Below the pieces are notes generated by a model. The model worked only from the letters and a program-made list of their open reading frames with translations. It was not told where the DNA came from and ran no database searches. The position numbers were made by a program, and so were the translations under genes. 64,000 nt of DNA, taken from contig NC_084834.1 of assembly GCF_033115175.1 (NCBI RefSeq), positions 90,008,462 to 90,072,461 on the forward strand. The letters are read 5' to 3'. Positions 21,902-33,050 of the stretch are shown here, piece after piece (within the stretch, counting starts at the first letter, position 1; each line of letters starts with the position of its first letter). The DNA comes from Lepus europaeus (lineage: Eukaryota > Chordata > Mammalia > Lagomorpha > Leporidae).

Positions 21902-24900
21902 CTGGAGTTTGGGATTAACAGATGTAGTCAGTATTCCAGGAGCTGACATACAAGGAATCATCTAGTGTCTACATGGGCTCTCTTTGCTCCCTGTGTCCCT
22001 CCTCTAACCCAAGGTCAATTTCACTGCTCATTAACATCTCTGCCCAACCCTACACAGGAAAAAAAGAGGAGTCTAAACTCAAGCCATCCTGGTTTCTAAG
22101 GGCACAATTCACTCAATGTTGCAAAAATGGCCTCCAAAAGCTTTATAGAAATTCATACATGAAATAACTCATAGCATATGATTCTCTAAATAAAACCCTC
22201 AGAGAACTTTTTTGTGAATCAAAGACTTGATTTAAAATGTTTGGTTTAAAAGAGTTTTTAAGTGGCCAGCGTTGTGGCAGAGGGGGTTAAGCTGCTTCCT
22301 CTGACACTGGCATACCACACAGGCACTGGTGTAAGACCCAGCTGCTCCACTTCTAATCCAGTTCCCTGCTAATGAATCCAGAAAAGCAACAGAAAATGGC
22401 CAAAGTGATTGGGCCCCTGCGTCCGAGTGGGAGATCTGGATGAAGCTACAGGCTACTGGCTTTTGTCTGGCCCAACCCTGCCATTTTGGCCATTTGGGAA
22501 GTGAACCGGGGGTTGAAAGAGCTCTCTCACTCTTTCTTTCTGTGTCTCACCCTCTCTCTCTCTCTCTGTGGCTATGCCTTTCAAATAAATAAAAATAAAT
22601 GAATCTGTAAAATAAATAAATAAAATTTTAAAAAGAGTTTTTAAAAAATATTAACTAGGGGCCAGCTTTGTGGTGTGGTAGGTAAAGCCTGTGGTGCTGG
22701 CATCCTATATGCGCTCTGGTTTAAGTCCTGGCTTCTCCACTTCTGATCAAGCTTCCCGCTAATGTGAATAGGAAAGCCGTGGAAGATGGTCCAAGTACTT
22801 GGGCCCCTGCACCCATGTAGGAGACTCAGAAGAAGTTCTTGGTTCCCAACTTTAGCTGGGCCCAATCCTGGCTGTTGTGGCCATTTGAGGAGTGAACCAG
22901 CAAATAGAAGATTTGTGTCTCCTTGTTTCTCTCTCTGTAACTTTGCTTTTCAAATAAATAAATCTTTTAAAAAAAAAAAGATAAGATGAAAGTCTTAGCT
23001 AAAGTGAGTAAAATACTATAGTAAAGTATACAAGGGTCTTCAGAAAGTTCATAGAAAATGCACATTATGAAAAAACTATGTATAGATTTCAAAATGTCTT
23101 ATATCAAAATGATCTTATCGTTTAATCCCATTTTCCCGCAAACTTTTTGAGGCACCCTGGTATACCTCATGCGAATCATGATTATACTCCATTAACACTG
23201 GCAGAGAGGAGCCTGTCAAAGGCTCAGAAGTAGGCAACCAGTCTGAGCACCAAGGCAGCTTAGTTCTAGGTGTGATTCAGAGAGATTAACTTCCTGCATC
23301 AAACAGCTGTGTGGTCTGCATTCGTAAGGAAGGGTAAGGAGTCTTCATACATCATGCTCTAGAGAAACAAACTCTCTGCACCAATAGCCTACAACAGAGC
23401 ATTGTCGCCAATTTTATTTTGATTTTTCTGCAAGTCCCTACTGATCAGTGTCTGAGTTTGCATCTGGGAGTACCCCTGTTGGCATCTCTCCCCAGTACTA
23501 CGCTGCTGTGATAGAATTGAGCATGGGTTGAGCACCACATTAAGCACACAAGTCCTTCTCAAACAGAAATGGTTGCCCATCCTTAAGAGTTTAAAGAACT
23601 CTGAGGCAATAAATCACTAAGTCCCCAGAAAATAGCATTCCCCCAGTCCTATGCTTTTAAATTTCTAGAATGTTCCTCAGATGAACTTTTAGTAAATCAG
23701 AATAGTGTGCCTACTCTTCCAACTCTGGCTGAGAATGGAATGCAATGTGGGGCGAAGCTTCAGGGACAACCTGGTCCTGGAATCTCAAGAGTCCCTCACA
23801 GGATAGAGTTTGGTCCCAAAGGTAGGTCAGGAAAGAAAGTAATAACATTTCATCTTAGAAAAACGTTTTAAAACCAAAAATCAGTATTTTAACAAAAACA
23901 CATTAAGTCTGCCTTTCTCACACCCAGGACCGATAGAGGAGCCTATTCTAAGGAGAGATCATCATGAAAGCAGCTCTTTTCCTTAAAACTTCCTCAGGGC
24001 TCTCCTGTCCTCTCCTTTAACAGGACTTGTGACACGGAGCAGATCTCCAGGCCCGGTAGGAACCTCATGTTAGCCAGAATATTTTTCCTTGCCTGATCAA
24101 AGCTATTCCAATTGTAAAAGACCATTTCAGTAGTGTGAGTGTGCGTGTGTGTGCGTGCCTGTGTACTTTAACTAGGAAGGACATTTAGGGTGACAGTGTT
24201 TATATTCTGGCCTCAGATGATAAAAATGGAATGAACAGCATGTCCAAATCTGAATTCTCCTCATTCATTTTTCCCTTCCTATTTCTTGGAACTATTTAGC
24301 CAGCATAACCAATGGTTAGAAAATATTATATTTAGAACTGTTGCCAGGTAATTTAATCTAACATCATTTCCTCCCATTCCTAAGGAGCCCGAAAAGAAAG
24401 ACTCATTTAATTACCTGTTCCTCTGAGCTAACTTTACTTTCTTCTGATGACACACTGTCCTGAAAAGAAAAAAAAAATGAGGTTTATTTTTCCTTTTAGT
24501 ATTGCCTCAGGAAAGAACACACTATGGTACATATCCATTGCTTGTGGTTTGGGTTTACTACTTTGAAAATGGCAAAAGCTGATGAAAGGCGTGTTGAAGT
24601 TACTTCATGAGATAATTATGACAGAAATAAATGAGATAGTTACCAGAGGTGGTGTTGGTGGTGGAGCCAAGGGATCCTGAAAAAAAGGAAATGAAATAAG
24701 TTACTCCTACACAGATGAGTTAGGTCATTGCAAATACTGAGAATAACTAGGGTTTTTTTTTTTTTTTAGTTTCTTGGTATATATTTTACATTTCCATGAG
24801 TAATGAAATTTTGTGGAAAGATAGCTGACAAATGAAGTCAAAATGACTAATGCAAAGATCTTGGAATATAAAATATCTGGAATAGTTTAATATTTCTGAT

Positions 24901-27900
24901 ATTTCAATTATCAAAAAAAGGACTTTTAGGGACTGGCACTGTGATGTAGTGGGTAAAGCCGCCACCTGAAGTTCCGGCATCCCATTGGGCACCTGTTCTA
25001 GTCCTGGATGCTCCACTTCTAGCTCTCTGGCCTGAGAAAAATGGAAGATGGCCCAAATCCTTGAGTCCCTGCACCCAGGTGGGAGACCCGGAATAAGCTC
25101 CTGGCTCCCGGCTTTAGATTGGCACAGCTCTGTCCATTGCAGCCATCTGGGGAGTGAACCAACAGATGGAAGACTTCTCTCTCTCTCTCTCTTTCTCTCT
25201 AGCTCTCTGTAACTCTGCCTTTCAAATAAATAAATAAATGTGGTTTTTTTAAAAAAGGAATTTATTTGCAATTGGCTGTTCACTCAACCTAGAGAAAATG
25301 TAAAATAGGAAAATTAGTATTGGAACTTAGAAACAAGAGTTAAGTTTCAGTTAACTTATTGGTTTGGGTTTTAGACTGAAAGCCAACTATCTTGGTGTTA
25401 ACCCTAAAAATCATGCCTCATATCTTCAGGGCCAGTGCATCAGGTTAAGCCATTGCCTGCAACACAGCATCCCATATCAGAGCGTCAGTTTGAGTCCCAG
25501 CTATTCCACTTCTGATCTAGCTCCCTGATAATGTTCCTGGGAAAGCAGCAGAAGACAGCCCCAAGTGTTTGGGCTGCTTCCATACATGTAGGAGACCCAA
25601 ATGGAGTTTCTGGCTCCTAGCTTTGGCCTGGCCCGCCCTGGCTGTTACAGCCATTTGTGAAGTGAACCAGAAGATGGAAGATCTATCTTTCATCTCTCCC
25701 TATCTCTCTGTAACTTGCCTTTCAAATAAACAAATCTGTAAAATACAATAAAATAAAAAATAAATAAAAATCATATCTTCAAGGAAACCCCTAAGTCCTC
25801 AATAAAATGGGGTATTATTTATGCCATGTGAATGTGAATGCAATTTGCTTCAGCTGTCTGATCTTTAGTTTCTTATTCATAAGCTAAGAAAATCAGCACC
25901 CAAAGTTGTTGTGAGGATGATATCAGATAAGGCCTCTGGGAACATTTGGAGGACTATTTTGTGTGATATACACTAAAGAAGAGTTCCATTCTGTAGACAT
26001 CCACCTTGTACAATTCAGTAGTAGACAAAATTGAGTTGAGAAAGCCATTAAAGCTTTCTTGAGTCATCTATGAGCACTGACACTCAAAACAAACGTTGAA
26101 TCTGAAATTTAACTACTATGGTTATAGTTCTAATTTATTTCACTTTCCCTAGACTCATAAATACTTTAGGAATTACCTGAGCAATTTAGGGTTCCCCTCC
26201 CCTCACCTCTTCTCCTCCTCCCCCTTGAGCATTGCAAGGTCCTGTGTGGAGCACCCAAGGTACAAGGGAGAGCAGGGAGGAGCTGCTGCCGGCAAGTCCT
26301 CAACATGTCTTTCAGCAGCGGTAGGCTGGGGATATTTTCTCAGAGTGAGGATCTGTAATCATATATGTCTTTGCCCTGTGATATTGCAGGCAAGCATCAT
26401 GGCATACTTGACTCCAGTCAGTTATCATGCAGAATTAACAGGTGGCAGGGAGCAAGGCATTGGTGTTTTCCTCAGGCCACAGCTAGACTTGAGAACAGGT
26501 CATGTTTGTGGGTCTCTGGTTGAGTGAGAGGAGGATCTACAGTGGCTTCTCTTAAATTAACCAGACGGTGGATTTTTCTGATAGAAGTTCTTGAGAAACC
26601 CTGCAGTGTCTATTTCAACCTCAGGCAGAGCAGGAGCCCCCTCAGGCCTCTGAAATTACCTGGCCACCACCAAAAGCACTGGCCTCAAGCTCTAACACAT
26701 GCAAAATGCAGTGGGAAACAAAGCAGTGAACAGGATTCTCTGACTTAGTGGAAGATTTAAGCTCGTACATCTAGTGCCAGTCTTGAGAACTGACTGACTT
26801 CCTATGCCTGGCTCCCCGAGAGGGACATACACACTGACTAAGAATATGGATCCTGGAGTCCAAGCGACATAAATTCAAAGTCTGGCTCTAAAATTTTTAA
26901 CCATATATCCTAGACAGAGCAGGTTACTGTCCGTGCTTTAATTTCCTCATCTGTAAAGTGAGAGAAATATGACATCTAATTCACTAGGATCTTGTGCAGA
27001 TAAGAAAGTATTAGTGCATGCAAAGCATTGATAACCATGCCTGGCAAAGATTTTGAGTTACTTAGGTTAATAACTATTGAATTGTTGGGAGTCAAAACTC
27101 AGTGTAGCTATCGCTCCAAAGACTACAGTATCCTCCCATTCTTCTATCTATTCTTGCCTCTAGTACTTGACCTCCTGCCTACCAGACACCTCATGTTAAT
27201 AAATGTCTTGGCTTATTATGATCCATTCTTTTGCACTTCTATACACATCCATTATAAGAATAAAGCTGGGCCGGCGCCGCGGCTCAACAGGCTAATCCTC
27301 CGCCTTGCAGCGCCGGCACTCTGGGTTCTAGTCCTGGTCAGGGCACCGGATTCTGTCCCGGTTGCCCCTCTTCCAGGCCAGCTCTCTGCTGTGGCCAGGG
27401 AGTGCAGTGGAGGATGGCCCAAGTGCTTGGGCCCTGCACCCCATGGGAGACCAGGATAAGCACCTGGCTCCTGCCATCAGATCAGCGTGGTGCACCGGCC
27501 GCAGCGTGCCAACCGCGGCGGCCATTGGAGGGTGAACCAACGGCAAAAAGGAAGACCTTTCTCTCTGTCTCTCTCTCTCTCACTGTCCACTCTGCCTGTC
27601 AAAAAACAAACAAACAAAAAAGCTGGAAAAAAGCTTCCTCACCAAATTGTACTATTAAGCATTTCTTTCTTTTTTTGTTTGTTTGTTTTAAAGATTATTT
27701 ATTTGAAAAGCAGAATTATACAGATAGACAGGGAGAGATAGAAAGATCTTCCTTCCATCCGCTGGTTCACTCCTGAAATGGCCACAACAGCTGGAACTGG
27801 GCCGATCTGAAGCCAGGAGCCAGGAGCCTCCTCTGGGTCCCCAAAGTGGGTACAGGTACCCAGTGAGTTGGGCCATCTTCCACCACTCTCCCAGGCACAT

Positions 27901-28114
27901 CAGTAGGGAAGCTGGGCAGCCAGGACTCAAACCAGCACCCATATGGGATGCCATCATTGCAGGTGTTGGCTTTACTCACTATACTGCAATGCCAGCTCCA
28001 GCAATTTTTTCCTTATATGAACTAGTAATTGTCGCTCTGACTATTTATGACTCAGACTCTTAATGTACTCATTAAAGCCCTTAACAGTTTCAACACTTGC
28101 AATGGAGTCAGTTG

Positions 28115-28162
<48 letters not shown>

Positions 28163-28647
28163 TATATGTAGCTTCAAAATATTCCAAAAGTAATATTTCT
28201 ACTCACCTTCCATTCTTCAGAGCTCTCAGTTTCAGTGTTTTGATATCTGGCTACCTAGAAAGCATAGTGCACAAGATCAACCCACAGAGAAATTCCCAAG
28301 ACAGTAGTTATTAACACTTTCCATACTTAAGAGCAGTAGTAGTCAAATTTTAAGTTGCATCAGAATCACCTGGAGACCTTGTTAAACACAGATTACTATG
28401 GCTCATCCCTAGAGAGATTGGTTTGCTAGGACCTGAGAATTTGCATGTCTAACAAAGCCCTAGTTTTGATGTTGGCATTGCTGGTCTGGGACAACATTTT
28501 AAGAACCATTGCTTAGAGGGAAGAAAACGAACATCATAGATATATGAGGGGCAACTGAACAGAATCAGGAATAACCTGGATGATATTTTAAAGAAGTAGC
28601 CTCCTAGGGAAACTACTATTTTCATCTGAATGGGACATACACAGACA

Positions 28648-28690
<43 letters not shown>

Positions 28691-28830
28691 TGAATAGTAA
28701 TAATAAAAACAATAAAAACTGCAGTTTTGGGTGTAAAGCCCACCCCCTGCACATCCGTCCCTACCCTGATACTTACCGGGAGGGCACAGGCTAAGCCCCA
28801 AAGGAACATGAACAGGATGCTGGTCTTCAT
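20597..28830 (-). CDS. DMP1: Dentin matrix acidic phosphoprotein 1 (DMP1), complete, five coding exons
   Basis: Secreted SIBLING phosphoprotein of dentin and bone matrix. It binds calcium, nucleates hydroxyapatite and, in osteocytes, helps control phosphate through FGF23. Joining the five coding exons (20597-21901, 24415-24459, 24644-24676, 28207-28254, 28777-28830) at GT-AG sites gives 494 residues; the human protein has 513. Residues 1-16 form the signal peptide (MKTSILFMFLWGLACA), a tyrosine-bearing acidic segment follows, and exon 6 carries most of the protein. Visible landmarks are SGDD (S108-G109, the likely glycosaminoglycan site), MQSDDP (200-205, the region cut by BMP1/tolloid proteases), the integrin motif RGD (340-342), many SSE/SDS acidic phosphorylation sites, and the conserved tail ending NDCQDGY. 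Every intron interrupts the reading frame between codons (phase 0), as is typical of SIBLING genes. No disabling change was seen. Assignment rests on colinearity with the remembered human protein. Confidence 0.97.
22262..22630 (+). mobile_element. CSINE, older type, plus (DMP1 intron 5)
   Basis: Head gtggccagcgttgtggcaga, CT-rich run and a long aaataaataaaa tail. A perfect 14-bp duplication aaaagagtttttaa lies at 22248-22261 and 22631-22644. Antisense to DMP1. Confidence 0.95.
22660..22979 (+). mobile_element. CSINE, older type, plus (DMP1 intron 5)
   Basis: Head ggggccagctttgtggtgtg to the caaataaataaatctttt tail, diverged in the body. It lies ~15 bp after the previous CSINE duplication, same orientation. 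Confidence 0.92.
23036..23161. mobile_element. mariner-like MITE (DMP1 intron 5)
   Basis: Ends gggtcttcagaaagttcata and gcaaactttttgaggcaccc are inverted. The interior gaaaaaactatgtatagatt and gatcttatcgtttaatccca match the other copies. Confidence 0.75.
23162..24414 (-). other. DMP1 intron 5, remainder
   Basis: Intron sequence with a short GTGTGTGCG-like purine/pyrimidine run near 24137-24165 and no recognised element. Confidence 0.6.
24415..24459 (-). CDS. DMP1: DMP1 exon 5
   Basis: 45-bp phase-0 exon encoding DSVSSEESKVSSEEQ (residues 46-60), rich in SxE sites for the secretory kinase FAM20C. The acceptor reads cttttcag and the donor gtaatt on the minus strand. It aligns with the remembered human segment ending KVSSEEQ. 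Confidence 0.95.
24644..24676 (-). CDS. DMP1: DMP1 exon 4
   Basis: 33-bp phase-0 exon encoding DPLAPPPTPPL (residues 35-45). The human counterpart reads GHLAQAPTPPL, so rabbit is even more proline-rich here. Acceptor ttttttcag, donor gtaact. Confidence 0.93.
24929..25256 (+). mobile_element. CSINE, plus (DMP1 intron 3)
   Basis: Head gggactggcactgtgatgta, body, CT run and aaataaataaataaatgtgg tail. A-rich duplications, approximately aaaaaaggactttt and aaaaaaggaattt, flank it. Antisense to DMP1. Confidence 0.92.
25429..25770 (+). mobile_element. CSINE, older type, plus (DMP1 intron 3)
   Basis: Head ggccagtgcatcaggttaag, body and a long A-rich tail. The duplication tcatatcttca lies at 25418-25428 and 25771-25781. 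Confidence 0.93.
25771..26834 (-). other. DMP1 intron 3, remainder
   Basis: No exon seen. Bases ~25840-25960 (gttgttgtgaggatgatatc) look like a decayed MIR. A 100-residue open frame at 26225-26527 shows no recognisable domain. Confidence 0.45.
26835..27052 (+). mobile_element. MIR SINE, plus
   Basis: Order and content fit a MIR: tctggctct, an aggttactgtccgtgcttta block, tttcctcatctgtaaagtga, gtgcatgcaaagcattg and catgcctggca. This ancient mammalian SINE is highly diverged. Confidence 0.75.
27270..27618 (+). mobile_element. CSINE, young GC-rich type, plus
   Basis: Head ggccggcgccgcggctcaac to the ctgtccactctgcctgtc end and an A/CAAA tail. The short duplication aaagctgg lies at 27262-27269 and 27619-27626. 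Antisense to DMP1. Confidence 0.93.
27671..27998 (-). mobile_element. CSINE, older type, minus (DMP1 intron 3)
   Basis: T-rich left end, body, and head-side tactgcaatgccagctcc at the right. It is the only CSINE inside DMP1 that lies in the sense orientation. Confidence 0.9.
28118..28168. repeat. (TA)n microsatellite
   Basis: About 50 bp of nearly pure TA, ending ~38 bp from the DMP1 exon 3 donor. Confidence 0.97.
28207..28254 (-). CDS. DMP1: DMP1 exon 3
   Basis: 48-bp phase-0 exon encoding VARYQNTETESSEEWK (residues 19-34). The human start of this exon is VTRYQN. Acceptor ttctag, donor gtgagt on the minus strand. SSEE is a probable phosphorylation cluster. Confidence 0.96.
28332..28512 (+). 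mobile_element. MER5A-like hAT transposon remnant, plus
   Basis: Clear motif order: agtcaaattttaagttgcat, cagaatcacctggagacctt, gttaaacacagatta, gacctgagaatttgcatgtc and aagaaccattgctt. An ancient nonautonomous hAT-Charlie element in DMP1 intron 2. Confidence 0.85.
28652..28690. repeat. (AAT)n microsatellite
   Basis: About thirteen AAT units in DMP1 intron 2, 90 bp from the exon 2 donor. Confidence 0.97.
28777..28830 (-). CDS. DMP1: DMP1 exon 2, coding part (signal peptide)
   Basis: The ATG at 28828-28830 starts MKTSILFMFLWGLACALP, a classic secretion signal (the human one begins MKISILLMFLWGLSCALP). An in-frame ATG nine codons upstream lies in the intron, because the acceptor ttgcag at 28852-28857 places the exon start at 28851. 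The 21-bp leader in this exon and the donor gtaagt fit the family. Confidence 0.97.
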
Positions 28831-28851
28831 GGTCAGGTGTGATGCCTCTGC
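28831..28851 (-). other. DMP1: DMP1 exon 2, untranslated part
   Basis: Twenty-one bases between the cattgcag acceptor and the start codon, reading gcagaggcatcacacctgac on the minus strand. Confidence 0.9.
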
Positions 28852-29025
28852 CTGCAATGAAGGATACAGGTGTTTTCCTCTTTGCTAAAGAAAGAAAGTA
28901 GCTTCACTCTTTTAACAGTTTCTTCCTATTAAAAAAATTCATCCAAATGTCCAAATAAAGTGTACTAATTCAATGGAGTGTGTCTCTATCATAAGAAGGA
29001 TAAAGTACTGTTGCATACTAGAAAG

Positions 29026-29335
29026 TAGGTAGAGACAACTTGAAAACATGATGCTAAGTGAATGAAGTCAGACAAAATGCCACATCTGTATGATTCCCGT
29101 TATATGAAATGTCCTGGATAGGCGAATTTCTGGAGACAGACAGTAGATGAGTGGTTGCCCAGGGCTTGGGAAGATGAGGGGTTGGGAGCTGATAGTCAAG
29201 GGGAGGAAGATTTCTTTTGGAGGCTTTGAGAATGTTCTAAAATTGATTGTGGTGAAGGCTGTGCAACTCTGTGAACGTATTAAAACCCATTGAACTATAC
29301 AGTTCACATGATAAAGATTTTTAATTAAAAAACTT
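29026..29335 (+). mobile_element. Ancient L1M fragment, plus
   Basis: Motifs gctaagtgaatgaagtcaga, gtatgattcccgttatatga, gatgagtggttgcccagggc, gaatgttctaaaattgattg and gtgcaactctgtgaacgtat are the hallmark 3' region of old mammalian L1M elements. In DMP1 intron 1. Confidence 0.85.
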
Positions 29336-31332
29336 CACTCCTCAGAGATGAATTGAAAACTTTTCAATAAGGAGATCCAAAAACACTTTTTTACTAACCT
29401 TATTTTAAAAAGCAGAGGGAAAAGTAAAGAAGAATAGAGAAATTTCTAGCCATTCACTTTCAAAATAATTATGCACCTTGACAGAGCAACTTAGGAAATT
29501 TATTCCCTCTAAAAATCTACACTTACTGACACTGTTGTTGGGTGGAGGTGGACATTTGTCTTCACACACACACGGGAGCGCATGTTTCTAAGTTACATTT
29601 ATAACCCCATAATAATGTCTAGACAAAATAGATTGCTTTTGCTTTTTTTTCTTTCTTGATCTGCAAAGGTTACACTTTGACAGTCTTCCTATTACAGTTC
29701 CAGAAAGCTTTAACGGCTACTGTGAGACATTTACTCAGACATTATGCACAATTATGCTAAATTCTTTTAGGTGTCTTTCACAGCACTGGAGGATCTAGGG
29801 AAGATTAGAGGTTTGAAATACCCTTATGAATTGTGCTGACAGCAACCCATCAAGTCAAACTGTATTTTTCTGGAGGATGGTTTCATTTCACACTCAAGAA
29901 CTGAAGACTTGGCAAACAATTTGTTCTGTATCCAAAGATAGATATAGACATACTAGCTGCTAATATTAAAAACATTGAAATACTTAAAGGAAAGCAATTT
30001 TCCCTTGTAGCTGCCCTAACATACTTGTTGAATCAACTTCCATGGACTTTTCAAGAAATCCTGCCAGCTTAATTCAGATTTCACTTTTGTTATTGTTGTT
30101 GTCAATGTTGATATAGTCTATTCTAGTAACAAGAGAGAAAGCTATCTTGGAAGACTGTAAAAATTTCCAGTGCTCAAATCCCATCAGCACTAAATTGGTT
30201 CACCTGGCAGAGGGCTAGGCTCATTTTTATATCATCTTAAGTGATTTTAACCCTTGAGGTAAGACATAAGAATATATCACTCAATATTATCTGACTATAC
30301 TGAATAATATCTGAAACACTGGACTCAAGAAGTCAATTCATCTTATTTTTAAAACTTATTTAAGAAAATAATAGCAATTATAAGATAAGAAACTGAAAAG
30401 GTTCCTCATTTCTACTTTAATACAGACCAAATAGTCAAACAGAACCTCTCGTTTGACATTATCCACCTTTGGCATAGTTATTTTTAATTTGTATTACTTT
30501 CTTTGTTCTAATTCAACATGGCACATATTACTCCTTATATTTTGACATTATTTTAATTTCATTTTTAAAATTTCAGCCAATATCAATAGATATCAATTTT
30601 CTACAAACTCTTTGACATGCCTTTTTCTATCTTTTTGTATAAATAAATCAAAATGAAAGAAATATGACAAATGCAAGAAATGTAAGTTTGAAAAATCATA
30701 GGCTCTTTTTTCCTCTTGGAAAACAATTTATCATGTTAATTTGCTTGTTTTTTTCTTTGCATGGTTATCCTCAAGAATACTAATGAACATTATATTCATT
30801 CTTTAGCTTAGATAAATATGCATTGAAAATATGCAATATTCCATGCACTATTCCAGGTGCTGAGCAATGCACAATAATCATAATAAGCTGATCTGAAAAA
30901 AGTAAAATTACCCAGGATTCAGCTAACTAGACCCTACCAGAATGTGTTTTATTATTACTCTTTGGAATTTGGATATAGACACTAAATGGAATTTGGATGT
31001 AGACACTTACCAGGAATTCAAAGAACAAAGTAAATAAACCAATAAAACTTTCCAATCTTTCCTACTGAAATTGTCTGGAAGTTTAGTGTTGCATGCCTTC
31101 AACCACAAGAAATAACTAACCAAAAGTAATTGCTCCTGAAGAAGACAGATTGCTTGAGGTATTGCTGTTACACATGGAATCTTCTAGACCACGTGTAGAA
31201 TGCATGGCCTGATCATAGATCCCTCTCTGTCTGGGATGACAGACTCTTCTACAAGGAAATGGAACAAATGAAGCAAATAAAAACACCCATATAAAAAGAT
31301 AAGAATGTATGAGGGGACATTAAAGCCTTGTT
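29336..31332 (-). other. DMP1 intron 1, unique part
   Basis: About 2 kb without CSINE or L1, AT-rich, with no supported exon. Its repeat-free state near a tissue-specific promoter would suit conserved regulatory DNA, but I cannot test that here. Confidence 0.4.
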
Positions 31333-31678
31333 GAAAGCCAGCGCTGTGGCAAAGCTGATAAAGCCACTACCTACAGTGCCAGTATCTCATATGGATGTTG
31401 GTTCAAGTCCCGGCTGCTCCACTTCTGATCCAGCTTCTTGCAAGTGTGCCTGGGAAAGCAGCAGACAGTGGCCCAATTCCTTGGGCCCCTACACCCACGT
31501 GGGAGACCTAGAAGAAGCTCCTGGCTCCTGGCTTTGGGTCAGCCCAGCTCTGGCCATTGCAGCCATCTGGAGTGAACCAGCAGATGGAAGACCTCTCTCT
31601 TTCTCTTTCTCTCTCTGCCTCTGCCTCTCTGTAACTCTGCCTTTCAAATAAATAAATAAATAAATCTTTAATAAAAAA
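31333..31678 (+). mobile_element. CSINE, plus (DMP1 intron 1)
   Basis: Head gaaagccagcgctgtggcaa to the caaataaataaataaataaa tail. Antisense to DMP1. Confidence 0.92.
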
Positions 31679-31683
31679 GAAAT

Positions 31684-31826
31684 CTTCTTGGAAAATGTGC
31701 ATTATGTTTTAATTTCATTGTTCCACAAGCTTTTACAAGTACCCTTAAGGAAATTAAAAGTTTTGACATTTATCTGTTGTTTTTTCAAAAATACACACTT
31801 TCCATGAACTTTTTGCAGGGCCCTCA
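31684..31826. mobile_element. mariner-like MITE, degraded
   Basis: Left part cttcttggaaaatgtgcatt and right part actttccatgaactttttgc are recognisable. The middle is rearranged or interrupted. Confidence 0.5.
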
Positions 31827-31871
31827 TATGCAGTTATGTCTTCTATATCAAAAAGTGTTTGCAATGTCAAT

Positions 31872-32200
31872 TATGGAGCGACTGTTTGGTGTAGCAATAA
31901 AGCCAATGCTTGGGATATGCACATCTTATATTTCAGTGTCTGGGTTCAGGTCTCACCTCTGCTTCCCATTCAGCTTCCTGCCAATGCACACGCTGGGAGG
32001 CAGCAGGTGATGGCTCTGGTACCTGAGTCCCTGTCACCCACACTGGAGACTCAGCTTGAGTTCTGGGCTTCTAACTTCAGCCAGGTGCAGCCCTGGCTGT
32101 TGCAGTCTTTTGGAGAGTGAACCAACAAATGGGAGATCTGTCTGTCTATTTTCGATGTTCTTCTCTCTCCCTATCTACCTTTCAAAATAAAGAAAAGTAC
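31872..32200 (+). mobile_element. CSINE-related, old and diverged, plus
   Basis: Body order of a CSINE is kept (tgtttggtgtagcaataaag, cttcctgccaatgcac, gttgcagtcttttggagagt, acctttcaaaataaag) but with many differences. Confidence 0.8.
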
Positions 32201-32832
32201 TTTTCAGTAGGTCAGTTATATTTAGCACTCATTGAATTCTGACTGTATGCTATGTATCAAGCTAACACGAATATGCAGCTAAACAATACAACATCATAGT
32301 TATCACTCCTTTGCTTTATTTCAGTGGTTTTAGCATCATATTTCAGTTACTTATTCAGTTCATAATAAAAACTTATTGATAATCTCTAAATAAATAATAT
32401 TAAGTTTATTTTAATTCAAAAGACTATATTTTGAAAGTCCTACTAGTCTACTTTAAATACTTTCACAATATTCTCATATTCATGAAACCTAAATGTGTTT
32501 TATTTGCTTTGCTAATTAAAGCTAAACTTCAAAATGACTCTTCAATCTGCGTCCTGTTTGACAAACTTTTCCTCTCAGAAGAACTGTAAAGAGATCTAAT
32601 TAAAGTATTTCCAGGAACACACCTGGCTCTGTTGATATAACATATCATTTTAATATCATTATTTATGGTGACATTAACAATAGACACAAAATAGGAATCA
32701 TTTGTACCCAAAGTACAGCTCTCCTCCATCCTCCACGTAGCATAATGCCTCTCACATCTATACATACTTAACATCTTCTACACAGCACAGCAAAAGTCAC
32801 TTTTAAAAAATTAAATGATGAAAATGTCTTAC
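32201..32832 (-). other. DMP1 intron 1, proximal part
   Basis: AT-rich intron. A short L2-like string (gaattctgactgtatgctat) lies near 32235. No exon seen. Confidence 0.5.
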
Positions 32833-32915
32833 CCTCTTTTGTTAAAAAGTCTCAAAAATCAGGTTGGAGCTCTCACTGCAGAAATCTCAATGAAGCCACT
32901 CTCGTGTTGATATTC
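32833..32915 (-). other. DMP1: DMP1 exon 1, noncoding (predicted)
   Basis: The minus strand has a strong donor, agagg|gtaaga, at 32832-32833, preceded by ~80 bases without an ATG-led frame of note. The 5' limit is placed ~25-30 bases after a TATA-like tttaaa. An untranslated first exon several kb before the signal-peptide exon is the known SIBLING arrangement. Confidence 0.65.
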
Positions 32916-32938
32916 TGAACACTTCTCTGATGGTTCAG

Positions 32939-33050
32939 GAATTTAAACTCTGCTGCAGCTTTGAAGAGCCAATCAGCCTCCGGCTGGGTGTGACTGACAT
33001 CACAAGGTGTCACCGGGACCCCAGTACACCCACACTTCCTCCAGCTGGCA
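32939..33050 (-). promoter_or_regulatory. DMP1: DMP1 core promoter (predicted)
   Basis: On the minus strand, gagtttaaattcc gives a TATA-like box (~32939-32946). Upstream lie a reversed CCAAT box (ctgattggctc, 32969-32973 on plus), a CRE/AP-1-like tgatgtca (32995-33002) and an E-box cagctg near 33043. Spacing suits a TATA/CCAAT tissue-specific promoter. Transcription start and factor use are inferred. Confidence 0.55.

Noticed and set aside
26225-26748. Two adjacent open frames in DMP1 intron 3 as an extra gene
   Set aside because: No domain, no codon bias and no splice context. Length is within chance for this composition.
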